From Leisingera sp. ANG-M1 (GTDB lineage Bacteria > Pseudomonadota > Alphaproteobacteria > Rhodobacterales > Rhodobacteraceae), in assembly GCF_000813745.1 (NCBI RefSeq), contig NZ_JWLC01000003.1:1-64000 (forward strand): a DNA stretch of 64,000 nucleotides. The letters are read 5' to 3'. Shown piece after piece: positions 1-7,284 of the stretch. The notes under the pieces were generated by a model. It searched no databases and was not told where the DNA came from. It worked only from the letters and a program-made list of their open reading frames with translations. The position numbers and the translations under genes were made by a program. The stretch's first letter is position 1, and each line of letters opens with the position of its first letter.

Positions 1-99
1 ATCGTGTCAGGAAATGCCGGCAGCGCAGAAGTCGCCGTCCGCCAGCACTTGACGGAAACCGCGGCAGTCGCCGAGCGGCTGCTCTCCGGGGAAGAATAG
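1..99 (+). CDS. C-terminal end of a GntR-family (FCD-type) regulator, partial
   Basis: An open frame runs from base 1 to a TAG at 97-99 and gives 32 residues. The segment with SGNAGSAEVAVRQHL, followed by a short helical tail, resembles the last helix of FCD ligand-binding domains, where a gDxxaAexaMRxHL pattern is usual. The gene begins before the window, so DNA-binding domain and ligand are unseen. It ends 10 bases before the DUF1330 gene, so the two may be co-transcribed. The family call rests only on this short tail. Confidence 0.45.
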   Translation: MVSGNAGSAEVAVRQHLTETAAVAERLLSGEE

Positions 100-109
100 G
101 AATCATTCC

Positions 110-397
110 ATGCCCAAAGCTTTTTGGATTGCCAATGTGACAATCACAGATCCCGGCCGGTACAAAGGGTACCAGGCGGCGGCTCCCGCAGCCTTTGCCG
201 AGTTCGGCGCCCGTTTTTTGGCACGGGGAGACGCGGAGACATTGGAAGGCCGTCCCTGGCAGCGCCGGGTCGTCATTGAATTCGACAGCCTGCAGCAGGC
301 CAGGGCCTGCTATGAGTCTAAAGCCTATCAAGCCGCCCGGGCCGAGCGGGCCGGAGCTTGCGAAGCGGACATCGCTATCATCGAAGGCCTGGACTAA
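110..397 (+). CDS. DUF1330 family protein
   Basis: This 95-residue protein has the usual length and pattern of DUF1330: an N-terminal strand (FWIANVTITDP), a YxGYxxAAP helix region, FGARFLARGD, and a C-terminal helix with YESKAYQAARAER. The family adopts a ferredoxin-like dimeric alpha/beta barrel fold; its function is not established. ATG at 110 is preceded by AGGAA at good spacing. It lies 10 bases after the preceding regulator fragment and points toward the convergent lyase gene. Confidence 0.85.
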   Translation: MPKAFWIANVTITDPGRYKGYQAAAPAAFAEFGARFLARGDAETLEGRPWQRRVVIEFDSLQQARACYESKAYQAARAERAGACEADIAIIEGLD

Positions 398-600
398 GCA
401 CAGCGCCCTTTGCACAGCACGCTTTCCTGCGCCTGCGGCCCGATAGCTGCTGCTGCGGCTTCCGGTTGTTAGCGGGTCCTATCAGCATCCCCCTTCCCCC
501 GGGGCGGCCGCTGGACGGCGTTGCTGCCAAAACTGCCCGCGGCTTGGCAACCCGGCCTGACCGCTGCCGCACCTCAGAGCCAACCGGGCTAACCGGAAGA

Positions 601-2127
601 CTACCGGATGCCGTCAGCCTGCCTGGACGGCGCCGCAAACTGGCTGTCTGTTACGGCCGCTGCCAGTCTTTCGATATCCTCCCCGAGCGGGCGGTCTTCT
701 TTCAGTGCAGGCGATATCTCCCGGATGTCAGCACAGGCCTGCGCCAGGAAGCCGCCCAGGCCGCCCGCCTGGGTGCGCAACTCCACCGCCTGGCAGGCCA
801 CCAGAAGCTCTATTGCTGTCAGCCGCTGCAGGTGCCCGGCAATCCTGGCCAGCGCCTTGACCGCTGCAGGCGAGCCCGTCAGGCAGTCCTCCACGCCGTT
901 TGCATTGACACTTGGCCAGACGGGCACCGGCTGCGCCGCATGGGTCAGCTCCGCCACCAGGGCCTCAGCCGGTTTCATCACCGGCGCAAACCCGTTGGAG
1001 GCACTGTCCGGCATCGCCAGGAAGTTTTGCAGGCCGCTGAAATCCGGGTTCAGCAGTTTGGAAATCCGCGCAAGCTGCGCCATGGCCAGCGGCACCAGAG
1101 CGCGGCTGAGCGTCTCAGCAGCGCTGGTGATTTCGGCGGTAAAATAGGCACCGCAAGATGTGATCTCGCTGCTGGCGGCGAAGGCGGCAGGATTATCGCT
1201 GGAGCTGTTGATTTCCAGCTCGACACATTCCACTGCGCGGACCAGCGCCATGCCGGCGGTGCCGTGAATCTGGGCGATGTTCCGGAAGGACAATGGATCT
1301 TGCAGGCGGCGTGCCTGACCGGGCTCTAACAGTTTGCTGCCCGCCAGCCGCCTGCGCAGCCCTTCGGCCGCTTGCAACTGGCCGGGATAGGGTTTCACCA
1401 TCAGCACATGCGGCTGCAGCGGGCCGCAGTTGGCCCGGAAACCCTCCATCGACAGGGCTGCGGCCGTCTGCGCAGCCTCAAAGGCGCAGGCAGCGGCAGA
1501 GACGGCAAGTGCCGCCATACCGCCGGTGGCGCCGGAATGGTTGGCCAGAGCCAGCCCGTCGCGGGGCGCCAGCTTCAGCGGCTCGATGCCATGGGCTGCC
1601 ATCAGGTCGGCGCTGGAGCCGATGCGGCCCTTGGCATCGCGCATCCGGCCCTCGCCGATCAGGGAGAGGCCGGCGGTGGCATTCAGCACCAGATCCGCAG
1701 CACCGATCGATCCCGTCTGGCCCGCAACCGGGGTGAGGCCCGCGTTCAGGCAAGCGGCGATGTGCTGCGCCACCTCCGGACGGGCGGCGCTGTGACCCTT
1801 GAGCATGGTATTCAGCCGCACGATCAGGCCTGCCCGGATGATTTCCGGATCTTCTTCCGGTCCAACCGCATGGGCGCGGCCGCGCAGGGTCTGGACCGAG
1901 AATTCGGCCAGCGCATCAGCGCTGAGAACCTCGGTGGCACGGGCACCAAGCCCGGTGGTCACCCCGTATACCGGCACCCGGTCGCGGATCACCTGCCCCA
2001 CCAGCGCATGAGACTGTGCCATCGCCTCCAGCCCGGCCGGAGCCAGCTCAACCGTCAGGCCCTTCTTGGCCGCCTGGCTGAGGGCCGCAACCGTGAGCGA
2101 GGAACCGTCCAGCCGCAAAACTTCCAT
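601..2127 (-). CDS. Aromatic amino acid/histidine ammonia-lyase family protein lacking the MIO triad
   Basis: This 508-residue protein belongs by overall pattern to the HAL/PAL family: VYGVTTGLG with the catalytic-type Tyr54, DGLALAN with Asn196, QDPLSFRN near 276, EINSSSDNP near 305 and VED near 412. The loop that normally holds the self-cyclising Ala-Ser-Gly (GSxxASGDL) reads GSIGAADL at 139-146, one residue short and without the MIO serine. By known chemistry it should not form the MIO cofactor, so lyase activity is doubtful; it may have changed function. Start: ATG at 2127, one base after the stop of the cyclodeaminase-like gene, with a further in-frame ATG at 2136. The pair forms a coupled operon divergent from a LysR gene. 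Confidence 0.8.
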   Translation of the reverse strand: MEVLRLDGSSLTVAALSQAAKKGLTVELAPAGLEAMAQSHALVGQVIRDRVPVYGVTTGLGARATEVLSADALAEFSVQTLRGRAHAVGPEEDPEIIRAGLIVRLNTMLKGHSAARPEVAQHIAACLNAGLTPVAGQTGSIGAADLVLNATAGLSLIGEGRMRDAKGRIGSSADLMAAHGIEPLKLAPRDGLALANHSGATGGMAALAVSAAACAFEAAQTAAALSMEGFRANCGPLQPHVLMVKPYPGQLQAAEGLRRRLAGSKLLEPGQARRLQDPLSFRNIAQIHGTAGMALVRAVECVELEINSSSDNPAAFAASSEITSCGAYFTAEITSAAETLSRALVPLAMAQLARISKLLNPDFSGLQNFLAMPDSASNGFAPVMKPAEALVAELTHAAQPVPVWPSVNANGVEDCLTGSPAAVKALARIAGHLQRLTAIELLVACQAVELRTQAGGLGGFLAQACADIREISPALKEDRPLGEDIERLAAAVTDSQFAAPSRQADGIR

Positions 2128-2128
2128 C

Positions 2129-3136
2129 TCAGGCATCCCGGTAGAGGAGGTTCTGGACAATGCCCATGCCGCGCGCTTTTTCCAGAATGCGCGCGCCCAG
2201 AGCGATATCGCCGGTCGACATGCCGCGATGCCAGAACAGGATGGTCTCGTCATCGGCCTCACGGCCTGGCTTCAGCCCGGCAGCAATTTCACCGATTTCA
2301 GCATAGAAGCTCTGCTCGCTGATCAGGCCCGCATCGATATGCGGGCGAAGCGCACCCAGATGGCCTGCCCGCATCTGGCCCAGATCATCCATCACGAGTT
2401 TGTCGAAGCCTTCGGTGAAATCCAGCGGCAGCGCGCTCATGGTGCCGTAAGGCACAACAAAGGCGCCTTTTTTCACCCATGAACGGTCGAACATCGGGGC
2501 CGGCTGGTTGAGGCGGGTGGCTTCGATCAGGATATCGGCGCCCTCCAGGCAGCTTTGCCAATCCTCCGTCACGATGACTTTTTTGCCCAAGTCGCGGCTC
2601 AGCCGCTCTCCAAAGGCATCACGGCTTTCGGGGCGGCGGGAGTGCACGCGGATTTCTTCGAAGTCGAACAGATGATCCAGCAGCCGCACGTTCCAGTATG
2701 AGGTGCCGCGGGCACCCACATGGCCCAGCACTTTGGGGTTCTTGGGTCCTAGCCATTTAGCCCCCAACGCGGTCAGGGCTCCGGTGCGCATGTCAGTGAT
2801 ACCGGCCGCGTCAATCACCGCCCGCGGCATGCCGGTGCGCGGGCAGAACAGGTTCAGAAGCGCCAGCTCCGACGGCAGCCCCTGCTTGTAGTTGTCGACA
2901 AAATCGCCCACCACTTTGACCCCGGCGTAGCCCAGCGGCTCGACATAGCCGCGCAGCACGTTGAAATGGCCGTTAAAGGCCGGATCCGGCGTCAGGTGCA
3001 TGCGCGGCTCGATCACAGTCTTGCCCTGCCCGGCCGCGATCAGCCCCTGTTCGATCGCATCCAGGATGTCGTCATTGGTAAGGCCCACCCGGTCGATCTC
3101 CGGCTGACCCAGGTATTCAATTTCAATCCGTGCCAT
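2129..3136 (-). CDS. Ornithine cyclodeaminase/mu-crystallin family protein
   Basis: This 335-residue protein matches the ornithine cyclodeaminase/mu-crystallin family: an N-terminal substrate domain (PRMHLTP, GYAGVKVVGDF) and a Rossmann domain starting near LGHVGARGTSYWNVRLL, followed by IRVHSRRPESRDAFGERL and GADILIEATR. Family members are NAD(P)-dependent imine or amino-acid enzymes: cyclodeaminases, ketimine reductases, alanine dehydrogenases. The nucleotide loop is GHVGARG rather than the common GxGxQA. ATG at 3136 has AGGA 9 bases upstream and is preferred over upstream ATGs. First gene of the operon with the MIO-less lyase, so both probably act on one amino-acid-like substrate; that is inference. 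Confidence 0.85.
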   Translation of the reverse strand: MARIEIEYLGQPEIDRVGLTNDDILDAIEQGLIAAGQGKTVIEPRMHLTPDPAFNGHFNVLRGYVEPLGYAGVKVVGDFVDNYKQGLPSELALLNLFCPRTGMPRAVIDAAGITDMRTGALTALGAKWLGPKNPKVLGHVGARGTSYWNVRLLDHLFDFEEIRVHSRRPESRDAFGERLSRDLGKKVIVTEDWQSCLEGADILIEATRLNQPAPMFDRSWVKKGAFVVPYGTMSALPLDFTEGFDKLVMDDLGQMRAGHLGALRPHIDAGLISEQSFYAEIGEIAAGLKPGREADDETILFWHRGMSTGDIALGARILEKARGMGIVQNLLYRDA

Positions 3137-3242
3137 GCGCATCTTTCCTGATTTTTTCTCATCATGGGCTTTGCGCGCTGGCGTTACAGACCGGAAAATG
3201 TAAGCCTTGGCCAAGAATTTCTGATGCATAGTAGACAGGCAC
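3137..3242 (+). promoter_or_regulatory. Divergent control region of the cyclodeaminase/lyase operon and lysR
   Basis: These 106 bases separate the start of the minus-strand operon from the plus-strand LysR gene, the usual arrangement for a LysR protein controlling its divergent neighbour. An ATGCAT palindrome lies about 20 bases before the lysR start. I could not assign a convincing -35/-10 pair, so the call rests on layout. Confidence 0.4.
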
Positions 3243-4160
3243 ATGCGACTTCCCCCGCTGAACTCCTTGAAAGCATTTGAGGCTGCCGTACGCCTTGGCG
3301 GCTTTACCGCAGCGGCGGCCGAGCTCGGCGTTTCTCCCGCTGCTGTGAGCATGCAAGTCAGAAAAGCTGAGGAATTTCTTGGGAAATCCCTGTTTCGCCG
3401 CACCCATAACAGCCTGCTGCTGACCGATGCGGGCCGTTCCTACTACCCGGCAGTTTCGGAAGCGCTGATGGGGATTTCGGCTGTTACCGACCAAATTTTG
3501 GAAAACGAAGCGCGCTCCCGTATTGCGATCAGCACAATCCAATCTTTGGCAGAAAAATGGGTCGCCCCTGCGGTATCCCGGTTCCGCGAACACCACCCCG
3601 AAACCGGTATCGAGCTGCGGATCGAGCCGGATCCTGTCGACCTGCTGCGCACGCCCGCCGACATCCGGCTGACTTATGAGAGCCACCTGTACCCGCAGCA
3701 TTCTTCAGTGCCCATCTTTCAGGACACGGCCCATCCGTTTTGCACCTGGGCATTTTTCGAACAGCACATTGCAGGCCGCGGAATAGCCGCAGTGCCGGAT
3801 CACCTGCTGATCCACACAGATTGGGGTGAACAATACGCCTCCTACCCGACCTGGGCGGGTTGGTTCCGGGCCGCGGGCGCGGCCAAGACTCCCGATATGC
3901 GCAAAGGCCTGCGTGTCGGCGGTGCGGCGGTGGCCTTTGCCCTGGCTGCGCAAGGGGCCGGCATCGCACTGGCACCCAGAATGCTGACGGACGCAGCGAC
4001 GGACGCCGAACAGTTTGTTCTGCCTGAACCGCTGAACCTGCCACTTCCCTATTCCTATTCCGCTATCCTGCCGCACCAATCAGGCCCGCCGGCCAAAACA
4101 GCACTGGTCAAAACGCTGCTTGACGAATTGGTGCGCGGCAGCGAGGCGCCGGCCTCATAA
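3243..4160 (+). CDS. LysR-family transcriptional regulator (GcvA-like)
   Basis: This is a 305-residue LysR regulator. Residues 1-60 form the winged helix-turn-helix (LNSLKAFEAAVRLGGFTAAA, LGVSPAAVSMQVRKAEEFLG); the remainder is a periplasmic-binding-type effector domain. The N-terminal PPLNSLKAFEA style is typical of the GcvA subgroup. It is divergent from the cyclodeaminase/lyase operon across 106 bases and is its likely regulator; the effector would then be a related amino acid or imine. It ends shortly before a bidirectional terminator shared with the convergent glutathione transferase gene. Confidence 0.88.
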   Translation: MRLPPLNSLKAFEAAVRLGGFTAAAAELGVSPAAVSMQVRKAEEFLGKSLFRRTHNSLLLTDAGRSYYPAVSEALMGISAVTDQILENEARSRIAISTIQSLAEKWVAPAVSRFREHHPETGIELRIEPDPVDLLRTPADIRLTYESHLYPQHSSVPIFQDTAHPFCTWAFFEQHIAGRGIAAVPDHLLIHTDWGEQYASYPTWAGWFRAAGAAKTPDMRKGLRVGGAAVAFALAAQGAGIALAPRMLTDAATDAEQFVLPEPLNLPLPYSYSAILPHQSGPPAKTALVKTLLDELVRGSEAPAS

Positions 4161-4185
4161 GCCGGTGGCAAACCAACGGGAAAGC

Positions 4186-4213
4186 GCGGGTCAGATCCTG
4201 CCTGACCCGCTTT
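4186..4213 (+). terminator. Bidirectional terminator between lysR and the GST gene
   Basis: GCGGGTCA (4186-4193) and TGACCCGC (4203-4210) form an 8-bp perfect stem with a 9-base loop, followed by TTT on the plus strand and preceded by AAA, which supplies a short T-run on the minus strand. It lies between two convergent stop codons. The T-tracts are short. Confidence 0.7.
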
Positions 4214-4237
4214 GTCCATTAGCAGTGCAAACGGTGC

Positions 4238-4948
4238 TCAGCCGCAGCAACCGCTGGTCTTTTGCACGGCTGCATTGCCAGGAGCCTCGTTCAGGTTGGC
4301 GCCGCGGCCCAGCCAGGTGCGCTCGGCCAGGTAGAAGGCTGAGAACCTCTCCTCGAAATCCACTGGAACAGACTTTGCCGCGATGCCGGTCGCCAGCAGA
4401 GCCTGCTGCCAGGCTTTGACCTTGGGGTAGCCCGCCAGCAAGTCAAAGCCGTTATGGGCTTCCACCAGCGCCGCGCGGTGCAGCAAAGGCAGCCAGGCAA
4501 TGTCGACATTGCCCAGGACGCTGCCATTGAAGTACGGCCCCTCGGCCAACTGTTTCTCAGCCTTCTCAAAGGCTGGCTGCAGCTTTGCCAGGCGCTCGTC
4601 CAGCACCGTCTTGTCGGCGCTCTGCATGGTGCTGCACTGCACCAGGTACTGCTTCGAGCCCTGATAGCTCCAGGCCCGGTTGGAGGCACGCTGTTCTGGC
4701 GTCAGGCCAGGCTCCAGCGGCGCGGTCACTTCGTCGATGTATTCCACGATCGCATCCGACTCGAACAGCGCTACACCGCCTTCGGTGACCAGAACCGGCA
4801 CTTGGCCTGTGGGCGAGATGTCCAGGAACCACTGCGGCTTGCTGCTCAGCTCGATGTAGTCGATGCTGTAAGGCACGCCCTTGGCTTCAAGCATAGCAGT
4901 CACCCGTTGTACAAACGGGCAGATCTTAAAGCTGACGATCTTGATCAT
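4238..4948 (-). CDS. Glutathione S-transferase family protein
   Basis: This 236-residue protein is a glutathione transferase: a thioredoxin-fold N-domain with CPF at 10-12, a cis-Pro segment GQVPVLVTEGG and the glutathione-binding ESDAIVEYID (about residues 63-72), then an all-helical C-domain. A cysteine in the first-helix active-site position (ICPFVQRV) places it with Cys-type GSTs, which act in thiol transfer or reductive steps more than classical conjugation. It ends in Cys-Cys-Gly. It is divergent from a LysR gene 168 bases away, its likely regulator. The substrate cannot be told. Confidence 0.85.
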   Translation of the reverse strand: MIKIVSFKICPFVQRVTAMLEAKGVPYSIDYIELSSKPQWFLDISPTGQVPVLVTEGGVALFESDAIVEYIDEVTAPLEPGLTPEQRASNRAWSYQGSKQYLVQCSTMQSADKTVLDERLAKLQPAFEKAEKQLAEGPYFNGSVLGNVDIAWLPLLHRAALVEAHNGFDLLAGYPKVKAWQQALLATGIAAKSVPVDFEERFSAFYLAERTWLGRGANLNEAPGNAAVQKTSGCCG

Positions 4949-5116
4949 TGGCTGTTTTCCTTTCCTGTAGCCTTTGACCTGTAAGACGAAGGCCGCGCAG
5001 AAAAGACGGAGCTCGCAGGAAGAATTTTCGCAACCCTTTCATTTCCTGTCTTATTTTTCTCCTGCCGCATCACAAGAAAAACTTCCCGCGGCCCCCGTCC
5101 GCGGTATGGTCGGGGC

Positions 5117-6037
5117 ATGGAACTACGCCAGATCAAATATTTTTGCGCCGTTGCCGAGCTCAAGAGCTTCACCCGTGCAGCGATCTTTTGCCGGGTGACT
5201 CAGCCCGCGCTCAGCCGCCAGATCGGCGCATTGGAGCAGGAGCTGGAGGTGGAGCTGTTCGTGCGGGATGGGCGCGGCGCGCATCTGACCCCGGCCGGGG
5301 CGGAATTCTTCCGGCGCTGCGCGGATATCAATGGCATGGTCAAAGAAGCGGCGGATGCAATGCAGCCCTTCCGCGGCCGCCGCCACGAAATTTCAGTTGG
5401 CGCGCCGCCTTCACTGGGACCGGAGTTCCTGGCCTCCATGTCCGCCGCTTTGACCGCGTTTTCTTCGGGGCCTGAACTACGTCTGGTGGAGGGCTACAGC
5501 TATCAGCTGGCCGATTGGCTGGCCTCGGGGCGGCTGGATCTGGCGCTCTTGTACCGGGGCGCCAGCCATGCCCAGGCGGAACTGCTGGCCAGCCTGGTGG
5601 AATCGCTGTTTCTGATCTGCCCGGGACCAAGCATCGGAGAGCCTGCACCGGTCCGCTTTGCGGAGCTTCCCGGATATTCGCTGATCTCTCCGGACCTGCC
5701 CAGCACCACCCGGGGAGAAATGGAGCGGCTGGCGCGGCCCCTGGGCGTGAAACTGAACTTCAAAATGCAGATTGATTCCGTTGCGGCGATCAAATCCATG
5801 ACCGCAAGCGGCATCGGCCATGCGATCCTGCCCTATGCTGCAGTGGAGCAGGAGATCGGATTTGGCCTGGTCCATGCCCGGCCGATCACCGATCCGGTGC
5901 CGCAACTGAAGCTGGACCTGATGGCGAGCACAAGGTCGGGACTGGATCAGCGGATCTATGAACTCAGCCGCCCGATCCTGGACTGCCTGCGGCAGAAGAC
6001 CGAGAGCGGCGAGTGGAAAGGCGCCAGGCTGCTGTAG
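5117..6037 (+). CDS. LysR-family transcriptional regulator
   Basis: This 306-residue protein opens with the classic LysR helix-turn-helix (MELRQIKYFCAVAELKSFTR, VTQPALSRQIGALEQELEVE) and continues as an effector domain (DLALLYRGA, ASGIGHAILPYAAV). It is divergent from the glutathione transferase gene, the simplest regulatory target. It converges on the PrpD gene with only 5 bases between stop codons, so transcription from the two sides meets there. Confidence 0.88.
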   Translation: MELRQIKYFCAVAELKSFTRAAIFCRVTQPALSRQIGALEQELEVELFVRDGRGAHLTPAGAEFFRRCADINGMVKEAADAMQPFRGRRHEISVGAPPSLGPEFLASMSAALTAFSSGPELRLVEGYSYQLADWLASGRLDLALLYRGASHAQAELLASLVESLFLICPGPSIGEPAPVRFAELPGYSLISPDLPSTTRGEMERLARPLGVKLNFKMQIDSVAAIKSMTASGIGHAILPYAAVEQEIGFGLVHARPITDPVPQLKLDLMASTRSGLDQRIYELSRPILDCLRQKTESGEWKGARLL

Positions 6038-6042
6038 CCTGC

Positions 6043-7284
6043 TCAAATACCCGGGGGCAGAAGCTGCAGCAGGTCTGTTTCCGGCTCGCCATGCAGGATA
6101 ATTGGGGACAAATCCTCCCCTGCCCCGCCAACGGCGCAGTTACTCCGGTACTTCTGGATCAGCTGGTCTGCCGAGACTGGCAGCTCCAAGCTGCCCGGAA
6201 CATGCGGAGCAGACCGGGTGAGGGTTTCACCGCTGGCGAGTGTAATGCTGAGCTGATCCGGGTGATCCGGGGACAAGTCCTCGATATCCGGGGGCACGTC
6301 TTCGGGGACGAGTTCGATGCAGGCTTCCAGGCGGCTGATGTCCGGGCGGCCGCAGCCGGTTTCAAAACAGGCTATGTCCAGGGTCCCGCCGGTCAGCAAA
6401 GCGGCGGCGCACCAGCTAAGGCTGAATTTTGCCGCCTGCGCGGTTTCCGGCGCGCGCCGCGCCACCACATCCAGGAAAGGGGCCGGCATGGCGATGCGGA
6501 CGGCCTGGATGTCCTTTGACGGCACTTGCAGCAATTGGCAGAGGTGAAGGATGCGGTGACTGTAGTGGCAACACGGCCAAAGCTTGCGAAAGATCACACC
6601 CGGAGGGATGGCCAGTTTCCCAGGCGGCGCAGCTGAAATGTTTTCGCCATAAAGTTCAATGAAGCGCGGCAGCGTTTCAGTCGCGGTGGTGATCCCGCAC
6701 TGAGCCAACCCGGCAGCCTGAAGACCCGCATGGGCGGCAAATCCGAGCTGCAATCCTTTGGCGTCGGTGCCGAACTGAGTTTTGAGCCCCGCTGACTGAC
6801 TGGCAGCCAGCGACAGCGCATCAGCAGTTTGGTCCGCATTCAGGCGAAGCGCCCGGGCGCAGGCAGCTGCCGCGCCGAAGACGCCAACAGTCGACGAGGC
6901 GTGAAAGCCGCGTGCATAGTGGCCGTAGCCCAGCGCCCCGCCAATGAACTGGATGGCTGCAATGCCTGCTTCATATCCGTCCAGCGCCTGACCCAAGGTG
7001 AGCGGGCTCTTCTTGGCCAGCGCCATGAGCGCGGCATACAAGACAGTACTGGGATGGGTGGAGCCGATGAGCTCGCTGTCGTCGAAATCGTCGTAATGTC
7101 CGGCCACTGCGAGGCGCACAGCCAGCGGCATCTCCAGCGCCTGCAGCTTGGCCAGCAGCGGCGAGCGAGCGCCTGCAGCCATGCAGTCCAGAGTATCAAG
7201 CAGAGACAACCGCGCCTCGGGCCACTCACCTGACGCCGGTGCCGATGCCAGCCACTCCGCAAACTCTGCCGGGTCAGCCGCCAT
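6043..7284 (-). CDS. MmgE/PrpD family protein
   Basis: This 413-residue protein has the MmgE/PrpD pattern: DTLDCMAAGARS near the N-terminus, DDFDDSELIGSTHPSTVL, a GYEAGI segment, HASSTVGVFGAAAACARAL, AASQSAGLKTQFGTDAKGLQ, and a C-terminal alpha/beta domain. Known members are 2-methylcitrate dehydratase and cis-aconitate decarboxylase, but most are untested, and no methylcitrate-cycle partner is here. It is the last gene of the six-gene minus-strand operon and overlaps the MttB stop region by 11 bases. A dehydratase or decarboxylase on a late intermediate is inference. Confidence 0.85.
   Translation of the reverse strand: MAADPAEFAEWLASAPASGEWPEARLSLLDTLDCMAAGARSPLLAKLQALEMPLAVRLAVAGHYDDFDDSELIGSTHPSTVLYAALMALAKKSPLTLGQALDGYEAGIAAIQFIGGALGYGHYARGFHASSTVGVFGAAAACARALRLNADQTADALSLAASQSAGLKTQFGTDAKGLQLGFAAHAGLQAAGLAQCGITTATETLPRFIELYGENISAAPPGKLAIPPGVIFRKLWPCCHYSHRILHLCQLLQVPSKDIQAVRIAMPAPFLDVVARRAPETAQAAKFSLSWCAAALLTGGTLDIACFETGCGRPDISRLEACIELVPEDVPPDIEDLSPDHPDQLSITLASGETLTRSAPHVPGSLELPVSADQLIQKYRSNCAVGGAGEDLSPIILHGEPETDLLQLLPPGI

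Noticed and set aside
358-1329. A 323-codon plus-strand open frame after the DUF1330 gene
   Set aside because: It overlaps the lyase gene on the other strand, and its product is Arg/Cys-rich with no domain.
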